Assembly: GCA_011947345.1 (NCBI GenBank)
Contig: JAAVTG010000164.1
Coordinates: forward strand, 1-56,759
Direction of reading: 5' to 3'
DNA: 56,759 nt
Source of the DNA: Phytophthora quininea
Lineage: Eukaryota; Oomycota; Peronosporomycetes; Peronosporales; Peronosporaceae
Part shown: one piece after another, positions 1 through 11,251 of the stretch
Numbering within the stretch: the stretch's first letter is position 1
How the letters are laid out: each line of letters opens with the position of its first letter
Translations under genes and position numbers: made by a program
Notes under the pieces: model-generated
What the model saw: only the letters and a program-made list of their open reading frames with translations
What the model was told of the DNA's origin: nothing
Databases searched by the model: none

Positions 1-1055
1 CATTCTGGGTCCCTGTCGGAGCGATAAACGTTCGGATGGAGCTTCGAGCTCTTGCCAAGTAAAACAATGTTACCCCAGCAATCGCTCGCAATGCGGCGAT
101 GAAATCCCTGATCCATCGGTTTTTCTGTTGTCTTGGGAGTCGGACAGGTCACGCTTGAACTCGGTGTCCGTGCAGAGATCCATTTCCTGTTACTGCAGGC
201 AGCTTACTCAGGTTAATCGTTTCATGACACGAAACCCAAGCAGAAAAGCTGCTTGATAACGAAAGCTCTTTCGCCGCCAGTATGGCATGAGATCCGCCAG
301 CCCCATCGCGCCTAGCATGCACTCATCGGAGAGTCGGGAATACATGCTACAAGATTGAAGCTCTCCATGTCTTTAGTCGTGGCGCGACAGCAGTGTTGGC
401 GCCAGCACGGTGCTAGTGTCCAGGAATCCGTTTGCGGCCGACCAGGGCCTTGAAGTTGGGCGCCCCGTATACAAATACCAAGTGCAGCGGCCGCAAAGAC
501 GTGGGAAACAGCGGGCTGCCACAAAGAGATGCGCCTGCTCCAAATGAGGACGTTTGTCCTAGTGTGAGGCATTCCGACGTTCATTCGTGGCATGACAAGC
601 GGGGGCCAATCCATAGGCCGCATCGGGGGAAACCATAGGAGATCAAGACGGCATAAGCTAGAACACACGACAAAGCGAGGGCGGCAACACACTTCTGGGC
701 CAAGCTCAAATCGATGCCGGCAGTTTAAGGCCCGTGTGAACGCATAGCTGGTAGCTTGGCCACTAATCGAGCAAAGCGAGAAGCCCCCTTTTGATCCTAG
801 GGCCCCACAGGTAGCGAATCCAAGTCTTGCTTGAGCTGGGCGATGGGGTTTAGCGTTCCGGGATTTAAAGCCATTTACGCTGCCTGAAACTCGATCTCCA
901 CAGTTTTATCCGGCCGCACCCTGCTGCTACTGCTTGCTGTCCATGACGGCTGTATGAGGTAGACATGCTGTTAGCAAAGAAACTGCCCATGGGCATCGTA
1001 GCCTTCTTCCTATTCTAACTCTTCACTCGGCGAAGCATCTTCTCACCTCACCGGG
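1..1055. other. Left margin, no gene recognised
   Basis: Both strands hold only short overlapping open frames (for example about 312-692 on the minus strand) with no family motif, no convincing start context and no repeat shared with the rest of the window. It is the sequence into which, or beside which, the first MULE inserted. It could hold decayed retroelement DNA, but nothing I can see proves it. Confidence 0.4.
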
Positions 1056-1087
1056 AATATAAATCGGCGCCGTTGCTGTCCAGGATT
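1056..1087 (+). repeat. MULE 1 left target duplication and inverted repeat
   Basis: The target duplication AATATAAAT occupies 1056-1064 and the perfect 16-bp part of the inverted terminal repeat is at 1072-1087. A short imperfect stretch (1065-1071) lies between them. A related CCAGGATT motif recurs just inside (about 1109-1117), so the subterminal region has some repeat structure. Confidence 0.75.
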
Positions 1088-1286
1088 CGATTACCCCAGC
1101 CCACCAGGATTTCTCCGAGGTTCCAAACAGGATTCTACGGGACCGAAGATAAAATAAATATTCGCGAGAGAGAACACGCATCTATTTTCAGCCTTTTCCA
1201 CCAAATCAACGAGACCCAGTCAATACGCGAGGCAATTCATTTGTGGCTCCCCCAGCGGTGTATCAGCGTCAAAATCGGGCCGCATA

Positions 1287-3851
1287 ATGCTTAGCAGACG
1301 GGCAAATGGTGGTAAAACTAACGACCAAGCAGCGTGTCAAGATACTTCGGCAAGTTCTCTCGAAAAAGCTCAGGAAAGCGAATATGGTGTAAGCGCTAAC
1401 AATTCATCGGTGGCTGGCATCGCGGTGACTGTAGATCCTCCCCAGACCTGTCACAATGATTGGGCTTCGTGGCTAGCCTACTTGTCGTCGTATTCGGAGC
1501 GTACATTCCAAGTTCTCGCGGTGAAAGAAACCATGGGCCGCAAGGAGCAAAATAGGAGGATAATGAACACGAAGGCGTTTCAATCCGGAATACTGAGCGA
1601 GCAAGACCTGATACCTCCTGTGTGGGATCCATTTCAGAGAGTCTACATCTGCACGCACGGATGGTCGCCCGTCGAATCCAAGAGCACAGGAAAGCGTCCT
1701 CGCCAATACGTCCGTTACACTGGATGTCTGTGTCGCTTTTTGTGCAGGCAGTGATGACTAAGGAGAATGTGTGGCAACTTCAAGTGAAACATGGTGTATT
1801 TACCCACAATCACGACGTGGGCCTGGATACCTACAAAACTTATCCTTGTGCTCGTGGTGTCGCCAATGATCAAGTCTCTGCTCGTGTAGATGGATGGAAT
1901 GCTTGCAGCTGGCATTTGTCGCTCCCGGATATACGATTATCTGCTCGAGCACGACCAAAACGTCATCCAATCCGATGTAGATAACATGGTTAGGAATTAC
2001 ATTGCTTCAAATACCCCTTTAGACGATGATACCTCAACAGCAGCAGAGCTAGGGTCTTTTACTGCAGCGAACTGTGAAAATATTGCGACTATCGACGAGA
2101 CAAATTCAGGAGAGACACGAGTCATTTCCGTTCCATCGGCGCATATGAGGCAAATGTATGCTCGCTTCAGCGAGCTGTTGCTGATCGACTGTACTCACAA
2201 AACCAACAGGTACGTTTTGCAGATTATGTTGATTTACATTGAAAAGTTTGACCTCGACGATGTCCTGCAGATACAACTATCAACTTTGTACGTTTATGAC
2301 GATAAATGAATTCGGCGAGGGCCGTCGTTCAACACTCACTGCTCGAAAGCAACAGCGATTGGCATATGGAGCGCGCGATACATCACTTTAAAAGAGCTAA
2401 CCCCGACAAATTAAAACTTTTGAGAGTTGTGATGGTAGACAAGGACATGAACGAGATACGAGTATTACAGCACACATTCCTAGAAGCGCGAGTTTTAATT
2501 TGCCACCTTCATGTCATTAAATGGCTAAAGAAAAACGTTTGAAGGATGAATTCGGCAAAATATCACAGGAAGATGCCTGTTGCGTCGATGCGGTAGTTCA
2601 CGAAATGGTGTATGCGTCTAGCCAAACAGTGTACAATATGCAGCGTGAGTCTCTTCGTGGGTTATGTTCGCGGATCTCCCTGACTGGCTTTTTGATTACA
2701 TGGACCGCAATTGGCACACATGCCAGGACATGTGGGTCATGCATCGTCGTGCTAGTACTTCGCACCTGAAAAACCATACGAGCAACAGGCTGGAGAATTT
2801 CTTTGGAAAATTGAAGCAAGCAATGCATGGTAACGCAAGCATGCTGGAATGCGTTAAAGCATTAATCCGACACGACCGCCGTGAGGTAAAGAGTACAACT
2901 ACCGGTTGCGCCGACCTGGTCACTTTCGCAACGTTAACTACGGCGAGGAATTGAATGACTTTTGCATATCACAACTCCCTACGTAACAGAGCAACTACAT
3001 CCGCAATATTCTGTTGCGTTGGCAAAAGTTCTCGCAGGAAGTTACTCGTTTAGCCAAGAAGTTGATAACTTCGGCAAAATCGTCGTGCGTGGCACAACAA
3101 AGACTCATATTATCAGCACTTTGGACTGGAGCTGCAATCGTGGCTTTGCAAGATCAATGCAGCTGCCGTGCCGGCATGTTATAGCATTTCGAAAGCATCG
3201 CGGATCTTCAGGCCCTCTGATCCCAATCCGCAGAATCGACGACAGGTTATCTCTCTCAACACTATTGGTTTGGTGATATTCGGCTAAACTAACTTGTCGT
3301 ACTTGCATAATTGTAGATGGAGAAGCAAGATCATCAATTTGCAAGTTGTTCCGCAGTTTGTCTTCGGGTCGAACGTAAGTGCCCCACCTATGAAGAAAGT
3401 TAAACGTGCACGAACTCAATCCGAAAGGTATCGAGAGGCCGCCAGGGTCACACAACTCATGTGTTCAGAGCTTGCGAATATTGACAACGACACAGAGTTT
3501 GACAAAATGGTTGAGTTCGTATTGGAGCAGTGGCGAAACGTGCGGCTGCGCAAACTTCCCACTTTGGATGTGCAGACTGACGAAGTTATCGCTACTTTGC
3601 AGAGCTCTCCTCAGCTCTACAATAAACCTATACAGTACGTAGCAAAATCGGCGGTAGATTTGGAAGTATTCGTTGAATTGCCGCTTCCCGTGACCATTTC
3701 AAGAGGCAGCAAAGAAACTTTCCAGTCTCAGGTTCTGCAACCGTGCTCAACACTCGGTTTAGATGATACAAACGGTGGAGCTGATAAACCTAGCGTAGCA
3801 ATTCGTCTGAACCCCAAGGCGCGAAAGTCTGGACGACCGAAGAAAAACTGA
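1287..3851 (+). pseudogene. MULE transposase, ZSWIM/FAR1-like (broken)
   Basis: Fragments in all three forward frames follow the domain order of oomycete MULE transposases. An N-terminal DNA-binding part reads CTHGW...GKRPRQYVRYTGC...HNHDVG (1640-1840). The DDE core has a first Asp in LLIDCTHKTNRY (about 2170-2210), a second Asp in VMVDKDMNEIRVLQ (about 2430-2470) and a Glu in SNRLENFFGKLKQAMH (about 2780-2825). A degenerate SWIM zinc motif with LPCRHV lies near 3165-3185. The tail ends in an AT-hook-like RKSGRPKKN just before the stop at 3849. At least six frame changes or stops interrupt it. A catalytically active product is unlikely unless many of the breaks are read errors. Confidence 0.75.
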
Positions 3852-3947
3852 AAAACCACTGATACTGACGAGCGAGTTTCAGCATTATGGTTTAATGCAG
3901 CTGAGAATGGAAGAAAGCTGGCAGGAGAAAACACGCTTCGGAAACTA

Positions 3948-4920
3948 GTGCAACCTCTCGAGCATCAACGACCAGGACTCATTGAACTACAAAGGCGGTT
4001 ATCAGGTGTTCTTGTTAAGTGTGTCTCAGCTGCCAACAAGCACATTCAACACAAGAAACTGAAGCGACCTGTGTTGAATTTGGGCGCGTTTTACATACTG
4101 CCTCGACAGCTTTTGGAATCATGCATCAGAGCATTCCCAACAGCTACCGATATGAATCCAATTGTCTACGACGCAGATAGTACTGACATCCCTGGCGAGG
4201 AGTCAGCCATGAATGTTGTTTTCATTAAGGACGTTGGCACATTTACGCGCCAACAAATTCAAACGTTCTGTCAAGTAGCAGATCTTAAGCTCCAAGCAGC
4301 ATTGGGTTTAAAATGCGTCCAGTGGCTGAACAACGCAGTGATTGGATCACTTCCTGCTCAATATCATGCGTTGTGTAGAATCACAGCTGATTGAGTCGCC
4401 TCGACATATCCTAACGCTCCTATTTACGGACTTGCAAACGAGTCAAGCTATGTATTCTCGATGTTGTATCGATCAACACCTCCTACCTATCTGAATGGAG
4501 CCTATCTACGATCGTTGTGTGATCGATTGACAATAAATTTTCCTGTAGTTCATTTTGGAGGGGAACAACATTGCCGAGCAAAACCAGCACGACGTGCAAA
4601 GAAGCAAACCATGAGCAGCGAAATTGTTTCGCACATCAAATCGCTATTCGTGGCTGGAAAAAGTAGTGCTGATCCCTGTTAACTTTGCAGATGCACACTG
4701 GTGTGACCTGGTTATCAAATCCCATACCAAAAGAATCTACATTTACGACCCACTTAATCAGCGCACCTATAAAAACATTGAAGGATATCGCTAGGGATCT
4801 GAGAAATAATGTGGAGTTCAAAAGGTACGAAATCGCGGCAATGGACACACCACTGCAGTTTGATTCCTACAGCTGTGGAGTATTTTGTTGCATGGATGTT
4901 TATCGGTCACGTTGACGAAT
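3948..4920 (+). pseudogene. Ulp1/SENP-like C48 cysteine protease domain (broken)
   Basis: This segment continues the MULE cargo on the same strand. It shows the signature order of ubiquitin-like-protein proteases: QWLNNAVIGSL (4320-4352, the WLND motif), a His in NFADAHWCDLVI (about 4682-4715), an Asp in IYIYDPLNQ (about 4735-4762), and a Gln...Cys in LQFDSYSCGVFCC (about 4855-4893). The pieces lie in different frames, broken near 4394 and 4682 and again before the Cys motif. In MULEs such domains are usually the C-terminal part of, or a separate gene beside, the transposase; their substrate is not known. A host ULP1 gene is less likely because the segment lies inside the inverted repeats. 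Confidence 0.7.
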
Positions 4921-5576
4921 CAGTGTTACGTGATATGAGTGTAAATTCACTCGTTCGGCGTAGATTTTAGCTTTTTACTACATACTGACTGGGAATATGT
5001 TGCCATCCACCGACAACACTGCCTACGCGGACATGAATATCCAAAATGATACTGGTCTCCCCACGCCTAACAACATGTACAACTCGACGCTAACAACGAC
5101 TTATCTAACGAACCAAAACAATCATGAGGCAGTGAAAACCGTAGCAATGGCTGACGTTTTAAATATTCTAGTACGTACTAAGAAGAAATATGCATTGATT
5201 AACCAGTAGGAAGAACTGTTTTTGCTTGAGATTAAGATTTGGGTCTCTCCGACTGCTGGTCCAATTGTCGGCGGGATTGCTCCTCAAGTTCCCACGCTTA
5301 TTCCACCTATCGCTGCGTGCGGCACTACCTGTTCAAATATCTGGGCTAGCTGTCAATAAAGTTGGGTGATATCGTTCGCTCTGAAAATCATCATGAGCGT
5401 TAAGATAAACGATAACAATGGCATTCCATTTGCACCAGAACTGCATAACATATTTAAGAGCTTGGTAATAGTATCTTCTGAAAATATTCCCCGCAGTTTG
5501 AACGTACCGCACGAATCCTGCATGAGTTCTGGTAGTGTCAGGATTCGTCCAGGATTTTAAGGCTTTTTCTAAACGA
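4921..5576. other. Non-coding 3' part of MULE 1
   Basis: AT-richer sequence follows the protease remnant up to the right inverted repeat. Short open frames at 4997-5209 and 5366-5560 have no recognisable domain. They may be a decayed C-terminal extension of the cargo. Confidence 0.4.
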
Positions 5577-5608
5577 AATCCTGGACAGCAACACTTGCCA
5601 ATATAAAT
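5577..5608 (-). repeat. MULE 1 right inverted repeat and target duplication
   Basis: AATCCTGGACAGCAAC at 5577-5592 is the exact reverse complement of the left terminal repeat. The second AATATAAAT copy is at 5600-5608. A further GTCCAGGATTTT sits at 5548-5557, mirroring the subterminal motif on the left. Confidence 0.75.
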
Positions 5609-5930
5609 TCACATTTCCATTTGGTCGGAGTAGCAATTCGATTTCTTTCACACAAAGACGTAGAACCAAGCATTTACTATGGTTGCTGCAGTGGAAGTAG
5701 GCCTACAGGCAATCTGTAGAAAGCTGTAGGAGGCCTTTGCGGTGAGCTTTTCGCTTGCCTGATTGCGGTTGCTGGACAGTGAGGTTTCCTGGCCGTTCTC
5801 GCAGCATTTCCCCTTGTTTTGCAGTGCGCCAAAACGTGCAATGTGGTCCATAGTTCCTCTGTTGCCAGAACGTGCATAGCTTACATTACAGCATGTCCCG
5901 CACGAGTGAGACCCGACATGCACGCATCAG

Positions 5931-5946
5931 AGCCATTTACCAACTT
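5931..5946 (+). promoter_or_regulatory. Possible oomycete Inr/FPR core promoter
   Basis: AGCCATTTACCAACTT resembles the oomycete initiator plus flanking element (YCATTY followed by an A/T-rich TTT box). It lies about 45 bases before the ATG at 5988, a usual distance for short oomycete leaders. This is a match by eye only. Confidence 0.35.
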
Positions 5947-5987
5947 GCGCGCGCAACCCAGCCCCGCTACACATCGACCCGCCTGCT

Positions 5988-6717
5988 ATGGCCGACACCG
6001 ACGACGACTCGACACATAACCTGCTGCAGTACCTTATCTTCGCGCTGCTGCTGCTCATTGGGCTCTCGCCCTTCCTGCTCATGCTCTGGAAAAACTCGGC
6101 GTACCGACAGCGACTCGCCGACACCTTCTGCTGCCGAGACTGCGGTGACTGCTGCATCCGACGCATTCACTACGACGAGGCAGACCTACGCACGCTGCGA
6201 GAGCTGGAGCAGCCCCAGCGAGAGCGTGGGCATCAACGGAGCCTACCGCATGTACCAGGCGCGACGCTCACGCTTGTCGCTGCGGCTGGCGTCCTGGCGA
6301 GAGGACGTCAAGCGCGGCGGAGGCGACGACGACCGACTGCACCACAAACTCGCCCAGATCCAGGCGGCTCAGTACCAACGGCAGCAGAGCCAGCCTGCGC
6401 CGAGGACGGCATGCGCGACTGCCGCCGCCGCCACAGCAAGCAGAACCAACCCAACGCCGAGTTTGCCATTCGACATCCGCGTCGTGGAGATTAACGACCG
6501 CATGGATGAGTCTAAGAGCTCGTCGAACGCATCGGCAGCAGATGTGTCCTCGAACGACTCGGACGAGGAGTCTGTGTACGAATTAGTGCCGCCCACGCCC
6601 AAGGACGAGCGGCCACCCATTGATGCGGTTCGAACAGGCCGGCGGTCTACTGTGACCGCTGAGGAAGAGGAAGAAGAGAAGGAAGACGTACCCCCACGCG
6701 ACCACCAGATTGTGTGA
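5988..6717 (+). CDS. Small single-pass membrane protein, acidic C-terminus (one frameshift)
   Basis: I do not recognise the family. The ATG at 5988 opens an acidic N-terminus, one strong hydrophobic segment (residues ~12-34) and a juxtamembrane cysteine cluster (CCRDCGDCC, residues ~48-56), a plausible acylation site. The cytosolic tail is Arg/Gln-rich, then Ser/Asp/Glu-rich, with a poly-Glu run close to the stop at 6715-6717. The frame changes once in the CCCC run at 6213-6216: dropping one C keeps a single frame of about 242 residues, with sensible sequence (INGAYRMYQARRSRLSLRL) straight after the break. The gene starts only ~380 bases from the end of MULE 1. A sequencing indel is likelier than a real mutation, since the downstream frame is otherwise open and compositionally coding. 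Confidence 0.65.
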
Positions 6718-6957
6718 GATTTTTGCTATGAAGCTTTTGACTTGACCAAGATGAAGTCAGCCTCGAACTACATGGTTTCCGAAGCACATAGCTACCTAGC
6801 TAGCTAATGCGCATATTTAATGTCTAGACATCGCTTCTGCTCTCTTTACAAAGCTAGCTAACTGTGCTTTGCCATCATCACTGCTGCTAAGAAAAAAGGT
6901 ATATACAGGTACACGACGCAACGAGAATTATTTTCTTGTCGCAATGCTGAAAACGAG

Positions 6958-7816
6958 CTAGTCTGCACCAGTTTGGGCCCGAAACTTCATCGAATGCACA
7001 AAGCCACCTGACAGAAACTTGGCCAAGGCAGCAGCATCCGACGCCTGGTACTTGCTCGTGTCAACGAACACCGGGAACGCCGCGGCGGTGTCCATGCCGT
7101 CGGTCTTAGACGGCATCTTCGTAGCCATGAATGCGCGCAGCTGCTTCTCAGTGAGTAAAGCTGCTGTTCTTGGACACGAGGACTACCAATTCCGGCAGGT
7201 AGGCCAAATAGTCCTTATTTTGCCCTTGCAGTTCTACAGCGTCGCCGTGATCTTCGCCGTCAAAGAAAACCTGGTCCTTGATGAAGCGAATCATCAGCGA
7301 GGTGGCGTTCACAGCAGCATCGTAGCATATCTTGTCATCCAAGGTCTTGGCCGCAGCCACGGCCCGAGTGAAAATACATCCAAAGCCGTCCTTCCACACA
7401 CTCACTGGTTTGTACCAGAAGCCAATATTCCAAAGCGACGGCAGCACGTGCAGCAACTTCTTCAGCACACGCGCATCGTTAATTCGGCTAGGAGTTTCCG
7501 CAATCTCCGTCTCCATGGTCTTGACGGCAGCGAGTCCATTAGGCGGCAGCGAGGAGAGCCCGCCGGTTGCCACGCGCGTGAAGATCTCGTCCAAACGAGC
7601 AAGCCATTGGACGACTTTGCTGGAGCTCGAGTCGCACGTGATCGCCGGTACCGCTGCAAACTGAGTGTTTACGATATCACTTGGGTCCATGGAACTGCTG
7701 GGCGAGTTCGCTATCACAGCGCTGGTGCCGCTGATCTGGGCCGTGTTGGCTTTTGAAGACGCACAAGTACTGGATGCCAGGAAAAACGCGGCAAGAAAGG
7801 TCAATGCGCGCCGCAT
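6958..7816 (-). CDS. Secreted protein of unknown function (one frameshift)
   Basis: The ATG at 7816 begins a clear signal peptide (MRRALTFLAAFFLASSTCAS, cleavage near residue 18-20). A Ser/Thr/Ala-rich linker follows, then a mainly helical domain with few cysteines. There is no RXLR, LFLAK or elicitin pattern. As read, the frame stops at 7148. Removing one base in the AAA run at 7157-7159 continues the frame through a coding-like stretch (LTEKQLRAFMATKMPSKTDG) to a stop at 6958-6960, about 285 residues in all. It is divergent from the exchanger gene across 435 bp. The product is probably exported to the apoplast or cell wall; any role in host interaction is unproven. Confidence 0.65.
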
Positions 7817-8251
7817 GGTTCACGAGGAGAACTCGAATACCCTGTGCACACTTGCCTGCTGATCGAGAAGTGCGAAGCGGAGGCTGCTGTTGCGGAATGC
7901 GATGTTGCGCTGGAGCTGGCTGGCTGGCGTCTGTCCTGACCGCGGAAGTGGGGGCGACGTTTCGCCGGAAGCGTAGAATTGTATGGCCGAACGCTGTTCA
8001 GAGCCGTTCAGCCGTTCAGCGCTGCGAGCGCGAAAATATATCTCGGTTTCCCCACGCATGGGGCCATGCATGGGGCCACCCCGTTGGGGACGCTTTTGAG
8101 CTACCGCTCACCAACCTCGTTCCCGGCGCATTCCATTGGTTTCTAGCAGTTTTGCCACTTTTACGACAGGTTCCTGATTCAAAACCGCGATTTTTACCTG
8201 AGAGACCACTTCGCGTCTTCCCGCCGCTCCGCCGACCTCGCTGCTGGGACG
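7817..8251. promoter_or_regulatory. Divergent intergenic promoter region
   Basis: These 435 bases separate two head-to-head genes and must hold both promoters. Visible structure includes three close copies of GTTCAG (about 7996-8018), a doubled CATGGGGCCA motif at about 8058-8082 and a CCATTGG box near 8133-8139. CATTCCATTGGTTTC (about 8130-8145) resembles an oomycete Inr/FPR core for the exchanger gene. Functional assignment is by position and eye only. Confidence 0.4.
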
Positions 8252-9932
8252 ATGCGCGCAACGGACCTGCGGTGCCGCCGCATGAAGACGCTCGTGCGCC
8301 AGGGAGCTGGCGTGGCCATCGTGGTGGCGAGCTGCGCTGCAGGACTGCTCGCAATGACCCGCCGATTGACTTCTGCCTCGTCCGCTCGCGTGCTGACCGA
8401 AGCCTCCTCGACCTCCTCCTCAGACTCGGACTCGTGTGACTTGGCAGATTGGGAAACGAATGGCGGCATTGCGCTGTACATCTTTGGCCTCGGTTACATC
8501 TTCGTGGCGCTTGCTATCATCTGCGACGACTACTTCGTATCGGCGCTCGAGAAGATCTCGGACGCCCTCGCGTTGTCCCCGGACGTGGCGGGCGCCACCT
8601 TTATGGCTGCAGGCTCATCGGCGCCTGAACTTTTCGTGTCCCTGGCTGACAACGTGTTTAAGAAACCCGCAGAGAGCTTGGGCGTCGGCACCATCGTGGG
8701 GTCGGCCATCTTTAACATTCTTATCATCATCTCGCTCTCAGGACTGCTGGCGGGGCAGGTGTTGGCGTTGGACTGGCGTCCATTGCTCCGCGACTCGCTA
8801 TGGTACACGTGGTCCATCGCGGTGCTAGCTTTTGCGGTCTGGGACGGCAACATCGACGTGCTGGACTCGGTCATCATGGTCTGCTCGTACGCTAGCTACA
8901 TTTGCTACATGGGGTTCAACGAGACCGTTGTAAACCGCTGCTGCAAGCGCCCCGAGACAGAAAATATTCAAAAGAGGACGAGAAGAAGGAGCTGAAGGAG
9001 TCGACCGAGATAGAATCCACGACTGTTTCTATTGCCGACGTCGTCGTGACAACTGGGGAAGAAGCTCTTGTAAACGGTGAGGACGGCCATGATCGCAGTC
9101 AGCAGCATAGCTTCCTGGCCGAGCAGGACAAACTGAACCCGATGCTGCGCTCCAAGTATCGCATGTTTCAATCGCAGCAATTGCTGGAACGAACGAGCTC
9201 TACAACCGATATTGAGGCAGGTGGTGCGACTACCGACAGTTCGATTACCAAGTCGGACTCTCCTGGAAGCAAGGACCAACTGCGTGACCTACCAGCTGTG
9301 AATGAAGACGGGGAAGAACTCCCAGCGTATTTTGAGGATGCATTGAAACCCCTGCAAGTATCCTGGGCAAACTGTGGTTTGTCTTTACCTGGCCAATTGT
9401 GGCACTGGCTCGCATCACCATCCCAGACTGCCGCTACCCGAAGTTCTCCGGTACATTCGGTTATTCGGCGACATTTGTGCTTTCTATCGTGTGGATTGGA
9501 ATCCTTTCGCATTACACGGTTGCTTTCGGCACCAAGTTTGGATGTATCACTGGGATCCCGTCTGCGCTGATGGGACTCACTATCATTGCCGCGGGGACGT
9601 CGATTCCGGACGCGTTGAGCTCCATCCTCGTCGCTCGAGATGGTCACGGCGACATGGCTGTGTCGAACGCGCTGGGAAGCAACGTGTTCGATATTTTGTT
9701 TGGACTTGGACTTCCTTTCCTTCTGTCAAATCTGGTCTACGGTGAGACTGTGCCAGTGTCGGGCGACGACCTGGATATCTCGATCGCGGTCCTCTTCGCC
9801 GTACTGCTGTTCGTTGTTGTGACGCTTATTTCCTCCCGCTGGAAGCTATATCCAGTAGCCTGTGTCTTCCTGCTGCTGCTTTACGTGGGCTATGTCGTCT
9901 TTTCATACCTTCGCGGCCTCGACATAATCTGA
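8252..9932 (+). CDS. K+-dependent Na+/Ca2+ exchanger, NCKX/SLC24-like (two frameshifts)
   Basis: A CaCA-superfamily cation exchanger that would move Ca2+ out of the cytosol against Na+ (and K+). From the ATG at 8252 there is an N-terminal signal-anchor, then the alpha-1 repeat ([13 protein letters not shown], residues ~114-126, and [13 protein letters not shown]). A large acidic Ser/Thr-rich cytosolic loop covers about 8960-9340, followed by the alpha-2 repeat ([13 protein letters not shown] and [14 protein letters not shown], about 9568-9705). Final hydrophobic segments run to the stop at 9930-9932. The two-repeat-plus-loop plan and the Asp in SNVFD fit NCKX better than NCX. The frame slips twice, once in AAAA at 8970-8973 and once between 9352 and 9363, each repaired by one base. 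Both repeats are intact, so a working gene is likely. Confidence 0.88.
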
Positions 9933-11215
9933 AGATGTTTTGGATTGAATTCAGCCATAGCGGGTTTTACTGCTTCGACATAGCATACGGCTCACGCGTC
10001 AGAATTGAACGGTTTTGCGGTGCGACGCCAAGAATGGGGAAGGCGATGTGTTCGGTGTCCAACGCAGTTCCCTGAGTCAACGTGTAGTGGTGCAAAGGTG
10101 GCGAGCAAACCTAAGTGATTTGGTACCTCGGTTAGTATTGCACACAGCACAAAGGCTTTTTTGTGGGAGAACGACATGGACTCCATTGCAGCGAGGAGTG
10201 TGGGGGCAAAAATAGCGGATGAGCGAGCGAGTTGGGAAGCCGGTGGTGTTGCAGCAGTCCGGTTTCACGTTTGCTGTCGGTTGCGCCGGACTGGTTTGCA
10301 ACCATTCGGTGCAAGTTCCTACACACGCTCTTGCTGAATAGGTTCAGGAACTGCGGTCTGCATTGCGAGCGCAAAGTGGACAGAATCGACTAAAACGTAG
10401 GAAAGCTGCCGTTTGGTACGGCGATCACGTGGTTTACATGTCGCTGTGGAAAGTGTTCCTCCGATGGGGATGGAAGTCAACGCAACACCAGTATCCACCA
10501 CCGCCGCCGCAAGCCCATCGAAAAATGACTCGAGTAGCGACACGACACGACCGTGTTGATGCTCGGGGTTCTTGCCCGCACGAGGCCGATGCGAGGAGCC
10601 GTTCATGAGCAACAGCTGTGCGCTTCGGCTGGGTTGTGGCGGTGAGAGCGCGGCCGACTTTCAAAAGACACGCGGCTGAAAGAGCCGCCCTTGTCCGCCG
10701 GCGCCCCGTTCGGTGTGCTCGAGATTTGAATCGGAGGCTTGGTGCGCTAAACAGCGTCGCGTGCGTCGCGCTTCGGGTTCAAGGCTGGCTTGCGCAGACC
10801 TGGCATCGGCGATACCCAAGGGGCGTCTGGCGCCGTATTGATGTGCAGAGCACATGCCAGGTCGCAGGGAATTGACGCAGACACACCATCAAGCCGCCCA
10901 AGCACCAAGACCGGCGATATTTGTTGCGAGAGGGTTGTCAAATCCTTTGTGCAGCTCTTGAACGGGAGACCAGTCTCTGTCAGCGAGTATTTTTTTAAAT
11001 CTCGACGCTGTTACAGCAGCGAGAATCCAGCATGCCTGCGTGCAAAGCATCTTGCGGGCAGTAAACGAATGCTCGGCTCTACGGTGCAAGTTGCTTGCTG
11101 CACATGCGAAACGGCTTGCCTGGGCTCGGGGAGAAAGCGTCCTTTTCTTCCGCGACTTTGACTTGGCTGCATCTGCGCATGCTGGCACCTGGTGGCGTCG
11201 GCGTAACGCAGTCCG
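9933..11215. other. Intergenic, one doubtful small frame
   Basis: No family is recognisable on either strand. The best candidate is a minus-strand frame from an ATG near 10604 to a stop at 10319 (about 95 residues, mixed codon use, no motif); I would not call it a gene without expression data. The remainder includes the upstream region of the bZIP gene. Confidence 0.35.
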
Positions 11216-11233
11216 CCATTCTGCTACTTTCCC
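11216..11233 (+). promoter_or_regulatory. Candidate Inr/FPR core promoter of the bZIP gene
   Basis: CCATTCTGCTACTTTCCC closely fits the oomycete initiator (YCATTY) followed by a TTTC flanking element. It ends 18 bases before the ATG at 11252. This arrangement and spacing support the chosen start. Confidence 0.45.
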
Positions 11234-11251
11234 TGTCTCGGAACAGTCGGC

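Larger units (their letters stand above)
1065..5599 (+). mobile_element. Decayed Mutator-like element (MULE) with Ulp1-like protease
   Basis: A 4.5-kb element is bounded by a 9-bp direct repeat AATATAAAT (1056-1064 and 5600-5608), the target-duplication size typical of Mutator elements. Just inside lie inverted termini: GTTGCTGTCCAGGATT at 1072-1087 matches its reverse complement at 5577-5592, and the outermost bases are GGC at both ends. The cargo is a ZSWIM/MULE-type transposase followed on the same strand by a C48-peptidase-like segment, a pairing known in MULEs of plants and oomycetes. The reading frame changes many times, so the copy is probably dead, although some breaks may be sequencing indels. 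Confidence 0.8.

Noticed and set aside
5872..5990. Upstream extension of the membrane-protein frame from 5872
   Set aside because: That frame is used only after the break at 6213-6216. Before it, the frame starting at 5988 encodes the transmembrane segment, so the upstream part is a shadow.
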